Positions 36,350 to 49,053 are shown, counted from the stretch's first letter. The stretch: 64,000 bases of DNA from Devosia nitrariae (GCF_030160115.1 NZ_BSNS01000009.1:164801-228800); one strand, 5' to 3'. Program-made: numbers and translations. The notes: generated by a model not told the origin, from the sequence alone.

Positions 36350-37381
36350 ATGTTCGAGGTCATCCTACTCCAGTTCATCAACGGGCTCGACAAGGGCGGC
36401 GCCTATGCGCTGATCGCCCTGGGGCTGACGCTGGTGTTCGGCACATTAGGCGTCGTCAATTTCGCCCATGGCGCGCTCTTCATGCTCGGTGCGTTCTGCG
36501 CAGTCACGTTCCAGAAACTCATTACGCTCGAAACCGTTACCGTCGATCCCTCCCAGCTTTCACCCTGGGGCACTCCGGTCGAGGTGCGTGAGCCGCTGGT
36601 GCAGGCCTGGCTCGGTGACTTCGGAGCCGTCCTCGTCAACTATTCGGTGCCCTTTTCCCTGCTGCTCGCTATTCCTGTGATGCTGGTCATCGGCATCGCC
36701 ATGGAGCGCGGGCTCATCAAATATTTCTACAAGCGCCCCCACGCCGAACAGATCCTGGTTACCTTCGGTCTCGCCATCGTCCTGCAGGAGATCATCAAGG
36801 CCAGTTTCGGGGCCAATCCGATCCCGCAACCGGTACCGACCGACCTACGCGGCGCCGCCGATATCGGGGTCATGCTCGGCCTCAACCCCGGGATCATCAC
36901 CTATCCCATCTGGCGGCTGGTCTATTTCCTCTTCTCGGGCGTCGTCATCGGCGCGGTCTTTGCCTTCCTTCGGTTCACCACGTTCGGCATGGTGGTGCGC
37001 GCCGGCATGGCTGATCGCGAGACGGTGGGACTTCTCGGCATCAATATCGACAGGCGCTTCACCATCATGTTCGGGCTTGCCGCCGTCGTCGCCGGCATGG
37101 CCGGGGTCATGTATACGCCCCTGCTGCCGCCCAACTACCACCTCGGCATGGACTTCCTTGTCCTCTCTTTCGTGGTGGTCGTCGTCGGCGGCATGGGTTC
37201 GCTCCCGGGAGCGGTCGCCGCCGGGTTCCTGCTCGGGATTCTTCAGTCCTTCGCCTCGATGACGCAGGTCAAGGCACTGGTCCCTGGCATCGACCAGATC
37301 ATCATCTACCTGGTGGCGGTCATCATCCTGCTGGTGCGCCCGCGCGGGCTCCTGGGCCGGCGCGGCGTGATGGAGGCCTGA
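36350..37381 (+). CDS. LivH-like ABC permease
   Basis: 343 residues from the ATG at 36350 (GGGAAGG upstream). About eight membrane helices are present, with the family opening [41 protein letters not shown]. The cytoplasmic loop [21 protein letters not shown] is the LivH ATPase contact region. It has an insertion between the first helices (about 65-85) compared with typical 300-residue LivH proteins. It forms the channel with the LivM-like protein whose gene starts 2 bases after its stop. Confidence 0.92.
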   Translation: MFEVILLQFINGLDKGGAYALIALGLTLVFGTLGVVNFAHGALFMLGAFCAVTFQKLITLETVTVDPSQLSPWGTPVEVREPLVQAWLGDFGAVLVNYSVPFSLLLAIPVMLVIGIAMERGLIKYFYKRPHAEQILVTFGLAIVLQEIIKASFGANPIPQPVPTDLRGAADIGVMLGLNPGIITYPIWRLVYFLFSGVVIGAVFAFLRFTTFGMVVRAGMADRETVGLLGINIDRRFTIMFGLAAVVAGMAGVMYTPLLPPNYHLGMDFLVLSFVVVVVGGMGSLPGAVAAGFLLGILQSFASMTQVKALVPGIDQIIIYLVAVIILLVRPRGLLGRRGVMEA

Positions 37382-37383
37382 GC

Positions 37384-38517
37384 ATGAACACGATCCTTGT
37401 CACGCGAAACGACCTGCTGCTCTTGCTTGGCTTCACCATCGCGGTGCTCGCCATGCCGATCTGGCTGCAGCCGTTCGGCGCTGCCTATCCGGACCTGATG
37501 CAGCGCTTCGCCATCTACGGCATCTTCGCCATCGGCTTCAACATTCTCTTCGGCTTGACGGGCTACCTGAGCTTTGGCCACGCCGCCTTCTTCGGCGTCG
37601 GCTCCTACGCGGCGGTCTGGTCGTTCAAGCTGTTGACCATGGACGCCATCCCGGCGCTGGTGTTCGCCGTTCTCATCTCCGGGCTTTTCGCCCTGCTCAT
37701 CGGCTATGTGAGCCTCAAGCGCTCGGGCATCTACTTTTCGATCCTCACCCTCGCCTTCGCGCAGATGAGCTACAACCTCGCCTACTCGGTGCTGACACCC
37801 ATCACCAATGGCGAGACGGGCCTGCAGCTCACCCTTGCCGATCCGCGCCATCTCGACCAGGCACTGGGCATCTCGAGCAGGTCGCCGGCGCTTCTGGGCC
37901 AACCGCTCCTCGGCTATGCCGGGTTCTATTTCTGCGCCGGGCTGCTGATCGTCGCCTTCTTCATCGCTCAACGCATCACCGGCTCGCCCTTCGGCATGAT
38001 GCTCAGGGCCATCAAGTCGAACCAGACGCGTATGCACTACACGGGCTTCAACACAAGGCCCTATACGCTCGCCGCCTTCGTCATCTCAGGCATGTATGCA
38101 GGGCTTGCCGGTGCGCTCCTCGCCATCACAGATCCACTGGCCGGGGCCGAGCGCATGCAGTGGGCCGCCTCGGGAGAGGTGGTGCTGATGACCATACTCG
38201 GGGGCGTCGGAACGCTGGTCGGACCGGTCATCGGCGCCTGGATCATCAAATATTTCGAGAACATCTTCTCGGCCTTCAACGAGGGCATCCTGCACCGCAC
38301 CTTCGATTTCCTCCCCGATGGCCTCGAGGATGCCGTCGTCCTCGTCACCAGCAAGTTCGTCGGCGAGGGCTGGCACCTGACCCTCGGTCTCGTCTTCGTG
38401 CTGATCGTCGTGTTCCTGCCCGGTGGTATCATGGAAGGGGTGCGGCGGCTCGTCCACTGGGCACGGCGTCCCGCCGAACCGGGCCGTGCGAGCCCACGCC
38501 CGCAACCGGCCGAATAG
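37384..38517 (+). CDS. LivM-like ABC permease
   Basis: 377 residues. The family core [32 protein letters not shown] is clear, followed by several helices and the cytoplasmic loop [19 protein letters not shown]. The C-terminal tail is Arg/Pro-rich (about 355-377). It is the second channel subunit, encoded 2 bases after livH; the ATPase gene starts 11 bases downstream. Confidence 0.92.
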   Translation: MNTILVTRNDLLLLLGFTIAVLAMPIWLQPFGAAYPDLMQRFAIYGIFAIGFNILFGLTGYLSFGHAAFFGVGSYAAVWSFKLLTMDAIPALVFAVLISGLFALLIGYVSLKRSGIYFSILTLAFAQMSYNLAYSVLTPITNGETGLQLTLADPRHLDQALGISSRSPALLGQPLLGYAGFYFCAGLLIVAFFIAQRITGSPFGMMLRAIKSNQTRMHYTGFNTRPYTLAAFVISGMYAGLAGALLAITDPLAGAERMQWAASGEVVLMTILGGVGTLVGPVIGAWIIKYFENIFSAFNEGILHRTFDFLPDGLEDAVVLVTSKFVGEGWHLTLGLVFVLIVVFLPGGIMEGVRRLVHWARRPAEPGRASPRPQPAE

Positions 38518-38528
38518 GGGAGGCACCC

Positions 38529-39289
38529 ATGCCCGACAATGTCGTCCTGCACGTAAGCGACGTCCATAAGAACTTCGCCGGCCTCCACGCACTTTCCGAT
38601 ATCGACCTGCAGGTGGCGGAGGGCCAGACCCATGCTATCATCGGGCCGAACGGGGCCGGCAAGTCGACGCTGCTCAATGTCATCGTCGGACGCCTTGCCC
38701 CGAGCCGGGGTGCCGTCGTCTTCGACGGCACGGTGCTGACCGGCCGCAAGCCTTACGAGATCAACCAGATCGGCATCGCCCGGGTGTTCCAGACGCCGGA
38801 GATCTTCCCGGACCTGACGGTCCTCCACAACGTCATGATCCCGGCGCTCTCCAGGCGCGACGGGGCGTTCCGGCTCAACATGATGCGCACGCTCGACAGC
38901 GAGACCGCCATCCGGCAGGAGGCCGAGGACGTCCTCGCCGATGTCGGGCTCTACGAGCGCCGCCTGGCCCACGCCGGAGCCCTCTCGCGCGGCGACAAGC
39001 GGCGCATGGAACTGGCCATGTGCCTCATCCAGAAGCCGCGCCTGTTGCTGCTCGACGAGCCGACCGCCGGCATGAGCCGGCACGACACCAACACCACCAT
39101 CGAACTCTTAAAGAAGATCAAGAGCCGCGGCATGACCAAGGTCATCATCGAGCACGACATGCACGTCGTCTTCTCGCTCGCCGACCGCATCTCGGTGCTG
39201 GCAGGCGGCCGCATCATTGCCGAAGGGATGCCCGACGAGGTGCGCGGCGATCCCCGCGTGCGCGAGGCGTATCTGGGAGGGGCGCATTG

Positions 39290-39290
<1 letters not shown>
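38529..39290 (+). CDS. LivG-like ABC transporter ATPase
   Basis: 253 residues. Walker A is GPNGAGKSTLL, the Q-loop VFQTPEIF, Walker B LLLLDEPTAGMS and the switch His lies in IIEHDMHVVF. The signature is LSRGDKRRMELA where most ABC proteins have LSGGQ; Gly and Asp replace Gly-Gln, a variant I believe recurs in one Liv subgroup. The gene overlaps the next ATPase gene at TGATG. Confidence 0.92.
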
Positions 39291-40066
<776 letters not shown>

Positions 40067-40072
40067 CGGCAA

Positions 40073-40119
40073 GTCCCCTCACCCTGACTACCCTCTCCCC
40101 CGGGATAGGGTGAGGGGAC
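40073..40119. terminator. Perfect 13-bp inverted repeat between livF and acs
   Basis: GTCCCCTCACCCT (40073-40085) is exactly complementary to AGGGTGAGGGGAC (40107-40119), with a 21-base loop that contains a second small GC hairpin. There is no T-tract. It could end part of the Liv transcript or protect its 3' end, lowering acs relative to the transporter. Confidence 0.5.
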
Positions 40120-40157
40120 CAACATCTATCGAACAGCAACTGCCAAGGGAGGCAGAT

Positions 40158-42092
<1,935 letters not shown>

Positions 42093-42211
42093 CGCGAAAA
42101 GGCCCCATTCACATCTTCGACAGCCGGGCGCGTTAACCGTCTTTCTTACCCGGGTGTTAACGGATTATCTCACATTTGAGGAACCAGCTTTTTCGCGAGC
42201 AGGTTACCTCT

Positions 42212-42895
42212 ATGAAGTACGCAATCTCTCTCCTTCTTGGCGGCACGCTCCTCCTCGCCGGTCCCGCCGCGGCGGCTGATCTGGGTTGGGGCGGCGGATC
42301 CTCCAGCCCTCTCTATTCGCCGAGCTCCGCCTTCAACTGGTCCGGGTTCTATGCCGGCGCCAATGCCGGTTTCGGCTGGGGCACGTTCTCGCGCGAGCCT
42401 GCCGGCGGCGGGCCGACCAGCGAAGACAACAGCAGCGGCTGGGCCCTGGGCGGTCATGCCGGCTACAATGTCGATCTCGGCGGGTTTGTCCTCGGCGCCG
42501 AGACCGATCTGCAATGGTCGAGCCTTTCCTACGACCAGGATCTGGGAGCTCCTGGTGAGCTTAAGGCCGGGGTCGACTTCTTCGGCACCGTACGTGGCCG
42601 CGCCGGCGCCAGCTTCGGCCAAGTCATGCCCTACGTGACCGGCGGTCTCGCTTATGGGCGCGGCTCAGTCAGCATCACCGATCCGACCGACATCACCACC
42701 TCCCAGTCGCGCACCCATTGGGGTTGGACCGCCGGCATTGGTCTCGAGGCGGCCGCCACCGAGAATCTGACGCTGCGTGCTGAATATCTCTATGTCGACC
42801 TCGGCACCCAGACCTATGCGACCGCCCCCGGTGGCGACATCGATGCCAGCCACCGCTTCAGCGTCATTCGCGGCGGGGTGAGCTACAAGTTCTGA
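42212..42895 (+). CDS. Outer-membrane beta-barrel protein (Omp25/RopB-like)
   Basis: 227 residues. A Sec signal (MKYAISLLLGGTLLLAGPAAA-ADL) is followed by the family opening NWSGFYAGANAGFGWG and amphipathic strands with glycine turns (GWALGGHAGYNVDLGG, WTAGIGLEAAATENLTLRAEYLY). The last residue is Phe (SYKF), as the BAM machinery requires. This is the eight-strand porin-like OMP_b-brl family, abundant in rhizobia and Brucella. A long hairpin follows the stop. The upstream 119 bases include two GTTAACSG copies and should hold the promoter. Confidence 0.88.
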   Translation: MKYAISLLLGGTLLLAGPAAAADLGWGGGSSSPLYSPSSAFNWSGFYAGANAGFGWGTFSREPAGGGPTSEDNSSGWALGGHAGYNVDLGGFVLGAETDLQWSSLSYDQDLGAPGELKAGVDFFGTVRGRAGASFGQVMPYVTGGLAYGRGSVSITDPTDITTSQSRTHWGWTAGIGLEAAATENLTLRAEYLYVDLGTQTYATAPGGDIDASHRFSVIRGGVSYKF

Positions 42896-42907
42896 CGAAC
42901 TCAAGCG

Positions 42908-42942
42908 AGCCTCTCGCCCGGCCCACGGCCCGGCGAGAGGCT
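42908..42942 (+). terminator. Hairpin after outer-membrane protein gene
   Basis: A 16-base stem with one mismatch (AGCCTCTCGCCCGGCC against GGCCCGGCGAGAGGCT) and a 3-base loop starts 13 bases beyond the stop. It lies between this gene and the convergent putR gene, so it can serve both. No T-tract is present. Confidence 0.6.
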
Positions 42943-42951
42943 GTCTGGCCA

Positions 42952-43413
42952 CTACACCGGCAGCGGTCCGTCGCTCTTGACCTCCTCGATGACCGGATAG
43001 GAGCGCGTCTCGCGCACGCCGGGCAGTGCCAGGAGGATGTCGCCGAGGAAGGCACGATAGGTCGCCATGTCCTTGAGGCGTGCCTTGACCAGATAGTCGA
43101 ACCCGCCCGACACCATATGGCATTCGAGCACCTCGGGCGCCCGCCGCACAGCCGCGGCGAATTTGTCGAAGATGTCGGGCGTCGTCTTGTCGAGGGAGAC
43201 CTCGATAAGGACCAGGAGGTCGAGCCCGAGCCTGTGCGGATCGAGCCGGGCACCGAAGCCGGAAATATAGCCTAACCGCGTCAGGCGCTTGACCCGGTCG
43301 CTCATGGAAGTTGGTGCCAACCCGACGCGATTGGCAAGCTCGACATTGGACATGCGCCCATCTGTCTGCAATTCGCGCAGGATTTTCCGGTCGATAACGT
43401 CAATTTCCGTCAT
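42952..43413 (-). CDS. putR: Lrp/AsnC-family regulator, probable proline-responsive PutR
   Basis: 153 residues from the ATG at 43413 (a start at 43449 is also possible). The Lrp fold is clear: EIDVIDRKILRELQTDGRMSNVELANRVGLAPTSMSDRVKRL is the winged helix and GGFDYLVKARLKDMATYRAFLGDIL is the ligand-sensing RAM domain. It is divergent from putA, the arrangement of PutR in alphaproteobacteria, where proline turns it into an activator of putA. The ATTGGACCAAT palindrome at 43455-43465 is a candidate site. Confidence 0.88.
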   Translation of the reverse strand: MTEIDVIDRKILRELQTDGRMSNVELANRVGLAPTSMSDRVKRLTRLGYISGFGARLDPHRLGLDLLVLIEVSLDKTTPDIFDKFAAAVRRAPEVLECHMVSGGFDYLVKARLKDMATYRAFLGDILLALPGVRETRSYPVIEEVKSDGPLPV

Positions 43414-43420
43414 TTCGCGT

Positions 43421-43465
43421 GACCAATCTGCCCAGATGCCGTGATTCATACGGAATTGGACCAAT
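43421..43465. promoter_or_regulatory. Candidate PutR sites in putR-putA gap
   Basis: ATTGGACCAAT (43455-43465) is a perfect 11-base palindrome, and its half-site GACCAAT recurs at 43421-43427. The gap between the two divergent starts is 116 bases. Confidence 0.5.
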
Positions 43466-43529
43466 GATCGCAATGGATGTACGGTAGAGACGGGATTATT
43501 TTCGGAACGAGACTTCCGGAACCCGAACC

Positions 43530-46500
43530 ATGACCCTAGCAGACCCGACGCCGCCCGCACCCTTTGCAGATTTCCTTGGCCCCCGCCGCAAGCCCTCGCC
43601 GCTGCGGGCAGCAATCGACGCGGCTCACCGCCCGCCCGAAACCGAGTGCATACCGCCGCTGATCGCGGCCGCGTCCGTGCCGTCGGAGACCGCAGCTTCC
43701 ATCCGCGCTCTGACCATGAGGACCGTCAGGGCGCTGCGCGCTAAGGGGCGCCGCGGCGGCGTCGAGGGCCTTATCCACGAATACGCGCTTTCGAGCCAGG
43801 AAGGCGTCGCCCTGATGTGCCTCGCCGAGGCCTTGCTGCGCACCCCCGACAACGCCACTCGCGACCGGCTGATCCGCGACAAGATCGCTCCCGGCAACTG
43901 GCAGAGCCATCTCGGCCACGGGCGTTCGCTCTTCGTCAACGCCGCCACCTGGGGATTGGTGGTGACCGGCAGGCTGGTTTCGCCGGTCGACGAGCAGGGG
44001 CTTTCCCAGGCGCTCACCCGGCTCGTTGCCCGCTCGGGCGAGCCGGTGATCCGCTCCGGCGTCAACCTTGCCATGAAGATGATGGGTGAGCAGTTCGTCG
44101 CCGGTCAGACTATCGCCGAGGCTCTGCGCAACGGCCGGGAAATGGAGGCCGAAGGTTTCCGCTATTCCTACGACATGCTGGGTGAGGCGGCGGTGACCGC
44201 AAGGGACGCGGCCCGCTATATGGAGGACTACCGCAAGGCCATCCATGCCATCGGCAAAGCCGCCAACGGCAAGGGCATCTATGACGGCTCGGGCATCTCG
44301 ATCAAGCTCTCGGCCCTGCATCCGCGCTACTCGCGTGCCCAGTATCACCGGGTGATTGGGGAACTACTGCCACGCGTCATCGAGCTGGCGGTGCTCGCGC
44401 GGTCCTACGACATCGGCCTCAACATCGATGCAGAGGAGGCCGATCGCCTCGACAGCTCCCTCGACATTCTCGAGGCCCTCTGCGCCGAGCCCCGCCTTGC
44501 CGGCTGGAACGGCATCGGCTTTGTCGTGCAGGCTTATGCCAAGCGCTGTCCGGCGGTCATAGACTTCCTCATCGACCTTGCCCGCCGCACCGGGCACCGG
44601 CTGATGGTGCGCCTCGTCAAGGGCGCCTATTGGGACGCCGAGATCAAGCGCGCACAGATCGACGGGGTCGACGACTTTCCGGTCTATACCCGCAAGGTCC
44701 ATACCGATGTCGCCTATATCGCCTGCGCCAGGAAGCTGCTGGCGGCCAAGGACGTTGTCTACCCGCAGTTCGCCACCCATAACGCGCAGACCATGGCGAC
44801 GATCTTCACCTTGGCCGGCCCGGACTTCCGGCCGGGGGACTACGAGTTCCAGTGCCTGCACGGCATGGGTGAGCCGCTCTACGAGGAGGTAGTGGGCAAG
44901 GACAAGCTCGACCGGCCCTGCCGCATCTACGCGCCGGTCGGCAGCCACGATACCCTGCTCGCCTATCTCGTGCGCCGGCTCCTCGAGAACGGAGCCAACT
45001 CCTCCTTCGTCCATCGCATCGCCGATAAAGCCGTGCCCGCCGAGGCGCTGGCGGCCGATCCGGCTGTCGAGGCCGCGGCGATCGTGCCGCAGGGTTCGCC
45101 GCATCCGGCGATCCAGCTGCCGCGCCATATCCTTGCCAACGGCCGCATCAATTCGCGTGGGATCGATCTTGCCAGCGAGCCGGCATTGCGCGATCTGGCC
45201 CATGGGTTGGCGGAGAGTGCGGCCATCCGCTGGGCGGCAGGCCCGACGCAGGACATCGGCCTCACCACCAGACACCTCGTGCTCAACCCCGCCGATCACC
45301 GCGATCTCGTCGGAACCGTCGAAGTTCCGAGCCTTGAAGCAGCGGAGCGGGCGCTCGCTATCGCCGCCTCGGTCGCCGAGCGCTGGAACGAAACGCTACC
45401 GGCCCAGCGAGCCGCCTGCCTCAGGCGTGCTGCCGAACTGATGGAAGCCCAGATGCAAACGCTGATGGGGCTCGCCATCCGCGAGGCGGGCAAGGCCGCG
45501 GCCAATGCCGTTTCCGAGGTGCGCGAGGCGGTCGATTTCCTGCGTTATTATGCAGATGAGGCCGAGCGCGGCCTGGAGGCGGCGCGAGGCATCGGCCCCG
45601 TCGTCTCTATCAGCCCGTGGAATTTCCCCCTGGCGATCTTTACCGGGCAGGTGGCGGCAGCGCTCGTTGCCGGCAATCCAGTTATAGCCAAGCCCGCCGA
45701 GGAGACGCCGCTGATCGCCGCCGAGGCCGTGCGCATCCTCCACGAGGCCGGCATACCGCGCGATGTGCTGCAGGTCCTTCCGGGCGATGGGCGGATCGGG
45801 GCGGCGCTCGTTGCCGAACCGCGCACCCGCGGCGTGATGTTCACAGGCTCGATCGAGGTCGCCCGGCTGATCCAGCGGCAACTGGCCGAGCGCATCCTGC
45901 CGGATGGGCGCCCGGTTCCGCTCATTGCCGAGACCGGCGGCCAGAATGCCCTCATCGTCGATTCCTCGGCCCTTGCCGAGCAGGTGGTGATCGACGTCCT
46001 GACCTCGGCCTTCGACAGTGCCGGTCAGCGCTGCTCGGCGCTGCGCGTCCTCTGCCTGCAGGAGGAGGTGGCTGAGCGCACGCTCGAGATGCTGAAAGGG
46101 GCCCTGGCCGAGCTGGCCGTCGGCAATCCGGAGCGGCTTTCGACCGATGTCGGGCCGGTGATCACCGCCGAGGCGCAAAAAACCATCGCGGAGCATATCG
46201 AGGCGATGCGCGGCAAGGGCCGCCGCGTGACCAGCTTTGACCTGCCGGCCGAAGCCGCGCACGGCACCTTCATTGCGCCGACGATCATCGAGATCGACGA
46301 CGTTGCCGAACTCGGCCGCGAGGTGTTCGGGCCGGTGCTGCACGTCGTCCGCTTCCGCCGCGATGGGCTCGCTGGGCTCATCGACAGGATCAATGCGCTG
46401 GGCTACGGGCTGACCTTCGGCCTCCATACCCGCATCGACACCACTATTGCCGAGGTGACCGCACGCATCGAGGCCGGCAATATCTACGTCAACCGCAATC

Positions 46501-47180
46501 AGATCGGCGCCGTGGTCGGCGTGCAGCCGTTCGGCGGCCATGGGCTTTCCGGAACCGGCCCCAAGGCGGGAGGGCCGCTCTACCTGCGGCGGCTGGTGAT
46601 GGAGGCGGGATCGGTCGTGCCCGGGCTCCCTGCCAATGCCGCTCCCGATCCGGCTCTAGCCGCCCTCGCGGGCTGGCTGTCGGAGAATGGCACGCATGAC
46701 ATCGCCCACGCTGCCCGCCTCATGGGGACGCATCCGGTCGTTAAGGCCAATGTCGAACTTGCCGGACCGGTGGGCGAGCGTAACAGCTACCTGACGCGGC
46801 CGCGTGGCACTGTCCTCGCCAGCGCCGAGACCGAGGCGGGTCTGCTGGCCCAGCTTGCTGCGATCCTTGCAACCGGTAATGACGCCCTAGTCGAGGCTCC
46901 GCCGCATCTCGAACGCCTGTTCGCGGACTTGCCCGAGGGGGCGCGTCGCCGCGTGAGCGTCGGCCCGGCGGAACCCGGCTCAGTGCAGGCGGCGCTGGTC
47001 GAGGGCACGCATGCAGTGGCGGCGATGAGCCGGCGGGTGGCGGAGTGGCCGGGCCCGGTCGTGACCGTGCAAGGGCCGGTCGACGGACATTATAGCCTCG
47101 ACCTCCTGGTCGACGAGATCTCGATCAGCACCAACACGGCGGCGGCCGGCGGCAACGCCAGCCTGATGGCATTGGCGTGA
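43530..47180 (+). CDS. putA: Bifunctional proline dehydrogenase / L-glutamate semialdehyde dehydrogenase
   Basis: 1216 residues. There is no ribbon-helix-helix domain at the N-terminus, so it is not self-regulated, which fits a separate putR. The proline dehydrogenase barrel spans about 150-490 (YDMLGEAAVT, GISIKLSALHPRYSRAQ, MVRLVKGAYWDAEIKRAQ, FATHNAQTMA). The aldehyde dehydrogenase domain spans about 530-1010, with ETGGQNALIVDSSA and the catalytic Cys835 in GQRCSALRVL. A C-terminal region of about 170 residues (after 1040) is of the kind found in long PutA forms. It turns proline to glutamate at the inner membrane with FAD and NAD. Confidence 0.95.
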   Translation: MTLADPTPPAPFADFLGPRRKPSPLRAAIDAAHRPPETECIPPLIAAASVPSETAASIRALTMRTVRALRAKGRRGGVEGLIHEYALSSQEGVALMCLAEALLRTPDNATRDRLIRDKIAPGNWQSHLGHGRSLFVNAATWGLVVTGRLVSPVDEQGLSQALTRLVARSGEPVIRSGVNLAMKMMGEQFVAGQTIAEALRNGREMEAEGFRYSYDMLGEAAVTARDAARYMEDYRKAIHAIGKAANGKGIYDGSGISIKLSALHPRYSRAQYHRVIGELLPRVIELAVLARSYDIGLNIDAEEADRLDSSLDILEALCAEPRLAGWNGIGFVVQAYAKRCPAVIDFLIDLARRTGHRLMVRLVKGAYWDAEIKRAQIDGVDDFPVYTRKVHTDVAYIACARKLLAAKDVVYPQFATHNAQTMATIFTLAGPDFRPGDYEFQCLHGMGEPLYEEVVGKDKLDRPCRIYAPVGSHDTLLAYLVRRLLENGANSSFVHRIADKAVPAEALAADPAVEAAAIVPQGSPHPAIQLPRHILANGRINSRGIDLASEPALRDLAHGLAESAAIRWAAGPTQDIGLTTRHLVLNPADHRDLVGTVEVPSLEAAERALAIAASVAERWNETLPAQRAACLRRAAELMEAQMQTLMGLAIREAGKAAANAVSEVREAVDFLRYYADEAERGLEAARGIGPVVSISPWNFPLAIFTGQVAAALVAGNPVIAKPAEETPLIAAEAVRILHEAGIPRDVLQVLPGDGRIGAALVAEPRTRGVMFTGSIEVARLIQRQLAERILPDGRPVPLIAETGGQNALIVDSSALAEQVVIDVLTSAFDSAGQRCSALRVLCLQEEVAERTLEMLKGALAELAVGNPERLSTDVGPVITAEAQKTIAEHIEAMRGKGRRVTSFDLPAEAAHGTFIAPTIIEIDDVAELGREVFGPVLHVVRFRRDGLAGLIDRINALGYGLTFGLHTRIDTTIAEVTARIEAGNIYVNRNQIGAVVGVQPFGGHGLSGTGPKAGGPLYLRRLVMEAGSVVPGLPANAAPDPALAALAGWLSENGTHDIAHAARLMGTHPVVKANVELAGPVGERNSYLTRPRGTVLASAETEAGLLAQLAAILATGNDALVEAPPHLERLFADLPEGARRRVSVGPAEPGSVQAALVEGTHAVAAMSRRVAEWPGPVVTVQGPVDGHYSLDLLVDEISISTNTAAAGGNASLMALA

Positions 47181-47198
47181 AGGCTGCCGCGCAGTGGG

Positions 47199-48032
47199 TT
47201 AGTGTCCGCCCACGCGGTAGAAGTGCTCGGCATTGCGGTGGAGGAGCCTGGCCTGCTCGTCCTCGCTCGCTCCGGCGACGATCTCACGCGTGGCCTCGAC
47301 CCAGCGGGTGAGGTCGGCGGTCTTCGTGCAGACGGGATGGTCCGAGCCCCAGACGACCCGATCCCAGCCGAAGCTCTCGATGACGTGCTCGGCAAAGGGC
47401 CTGAGATCGTCGACTGTCCAGTCGGGCCGGGCATAGGCGACGATGCCTGAGACCTTGGCAGCCACATTCGGGCGCCTCGCCATCTCACCGATATAGGCGC
47501 GCCAGGGATCGAGCCCGTTGCCGGCGACATCGGGCACTCCGCAATGGTCGAGGACGAACTGCACGTCCGGGGCCTTGTCGACGAGCGCGATGCCGATCGG
47601 CAGTTGGTCGGCTCTGAGGCACAGGTCGAACGACAGCCGGTGGACGGCGAGGCGCTTTATGTTCTCGGCAAACAGCTCCGACTGCGACAGCGTGTCGGGC
47701 GCTTCATGGAGGATACGTCGCAGGCCCTTGACGTGGTCCATGCCGGCAAGGGTTTCGAGCAAGGCAGGGAAGTCGGCGCTTTCGGGGCGGCAGGCAGCGA
47801 TGGCGCCGACGACTTTGGGGTGGACCGTCGCCATGAACTGCGTCTCGGCCAGCATGTCCGCTTCGGCAACGTCCACCTCCATATGAAGCGCCGATTCGAT
47901 GCCGAGCGCCTCGGCCTCGGCGAAATAGGCCTCGACCGGCCAGGCCCTGTTGATCGCTGGCGCCCCGGAAAGCCAGGGATAGCTGAAGCGCTCGGGATAG
48001 ACGAGATGCAGGTGCGTATCGAGAATGCGCAA
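47199..48032 (-). CDS. COG3618-type amidohydrolase, probable sugar lactonase
   Basis: 277 residues. The amidohydrolase-2 metal site is visible: DTHLHL (His7, His9), LDHCGVPD (His) and WGSDHPVC (Asp). Several members of COG3618 open L-fucono-, L-rhamnono- or related sugar lactones. It is divergent from a dehydrogenase gene whose relatives act on 2-keto-3-deoxy-L-fuconate, so a sugar-acid route of the fucose or rhamnose type is likely. The gene ends 18 bases from the putA stop, on the opposite strand. Confidence 0.82.
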   Translation of the reverse strand: MRILDTHLHLVYPERFSYPWLSGAPAINRAWPVEAYFAEAEALGIESALHMEVDVAEADMLAETQFMATVHPKVVGAIAACRPESADFPALLETLAGMDHVKGLRRILHEAPDTLSQSELFAENIKRLAVHRLSFDLCLRADQLPIGIALVDKAPDVQFVLDHCGVPDVAGNGLDPWRAYIGEMARRPNVAAKVSGIVAYARPDWTVDDLRPFAEHVIESFGWDRVVWGSDHPVCTKTADLTRWVEATREIVAGASEDEQARLLHRNAEHFYRVGGH

Positions 48033-48272
48033 GGTGTCCTCCCGGATGTCCTGGAGCCGATCGTTTTGCTATCAAGAACATGCCGGAAAGGGGGACGCAA
48101 GCTGCCGGCCGGACGTTGACGGCCCTGGGCGGCGTGGATAGGTTGCCTGACCTCCTGATAGGTGCTTTTCGAGCCGGGTAGGCGGGTCGCACTCGTGGCC
48201 GGCGCGGCTCCCGGTGGCTCCGGAGGAGGCGGCCCGCGCAAAACAGGCAGAGGATTCGACGGAGGAACGACT

Positions 48273-49004
48273 ATGCCGAGCCTGACCGGCAAGACCAGCC
48301 TCATCACCGCCGCCGCCCAGGGCATCGGCCAAGCTTCGGCGCTCGCCTTCGCCAGGGCCGGCGGTCGCGTCATCGCCACCGACATCAACGCCGACAGGCT
48401 GAGGGACCTTGACGATGAGCCCAATGTCGAGACGCGGGTTCTGGACGTGCTCGACGATGCCGCGGTCAGCGCGGCCTGCGCCGAGATCGGCCGCGTTGAC
48501 GTGCTCTTCAACTGCGCCGGCGTCGTCCACAACGGCACCATTCTCGACTGCACCGATGCAGAGCTCGATTTCGCCCTCAACCTCAACGTCAAGGCGCAGG
48601 TGCGCACCATCAGGGCGGTTCTGCCCGGTATGCTGGAGCGTGGCGATGGCGCCATCGTCAACATGTCCTCGGTTGCCTCCTCGGTCAAAGGCGTGCCTAA
48701 CCGCTTTGCCTATTCGGCCTCCAAGGCTGCCGTTATCGGCCTGACCAAGTCGATCGCCGCCGACTATGTGACCAAGGGCATCCGCTGCAACGCCATCTGC
48801 CCCGGCACCGTCGACAGTCCCTCGCTGCAGGAGCGCCTGAAGGCGACCGGCGACTACGACAAGGCCCGCAGGGACTTCATCGCGCGCCAGCCGATCGGGC
48901 GTATCGGCACGCCTGACGAGGTCGCTGAGCTCGCGCTTTACCTGGCGACCGCAACCTATACCACCGGCCATGTCCACATCATCGACGGAGGCTGGACGGC
49001 CTGA
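48273..49004 (+). CDS. SDR oxidoreductase of the DHRS6 / 2-keto-3-deoxy-L-fuconate dehydrogenase type
   Basis: 243 residues; GGAGGAA precedes the ATG. The cofactor loop is TAAAQGIGQASA with ATDIN (Asp37 points to NAD) and the catalytic residues are Ser133, Tyr147 and Lys151. The sequence NMSSVASSVKGV...CPGTVDSPSLQER is unusually close to vertebrate DHRS6 and its bacterial relatives. Arg144, Arg188 and Arg205, which bind the substrate carboxylate in DHRS6, are all conserved. It should oxidise a small hydroxy-acid. A lactonase-like gene lies divergent from it and a lacI gene follows. Confidence 0.9.
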   Translation: MPSLTGKTSLITAAAQGIGQASALAFARAGGRVIATDINADRLRDLDDEPNVETRVLDVLDDAAVSAACAEIGRVDVLFNCAGVVHNGTILDCTDAELDFALNLNVKAQVRTIRAVLPGMLERGDGAIVNMSSVASSVKGVPNRFAYSASKAAVIGLTKSIAADYVTKGIRCNAICPGTVDSPSLQERLKATGDYDKARRDFIARQPIGRIGTPDEVAELALYLATATYTTGHVHIIDGGWTA

Positions 49005-49053
49005 GGGTGGGTGGACGGCGCGCCGCGAGAATTGATCGCGCCACTTTCAAAAA

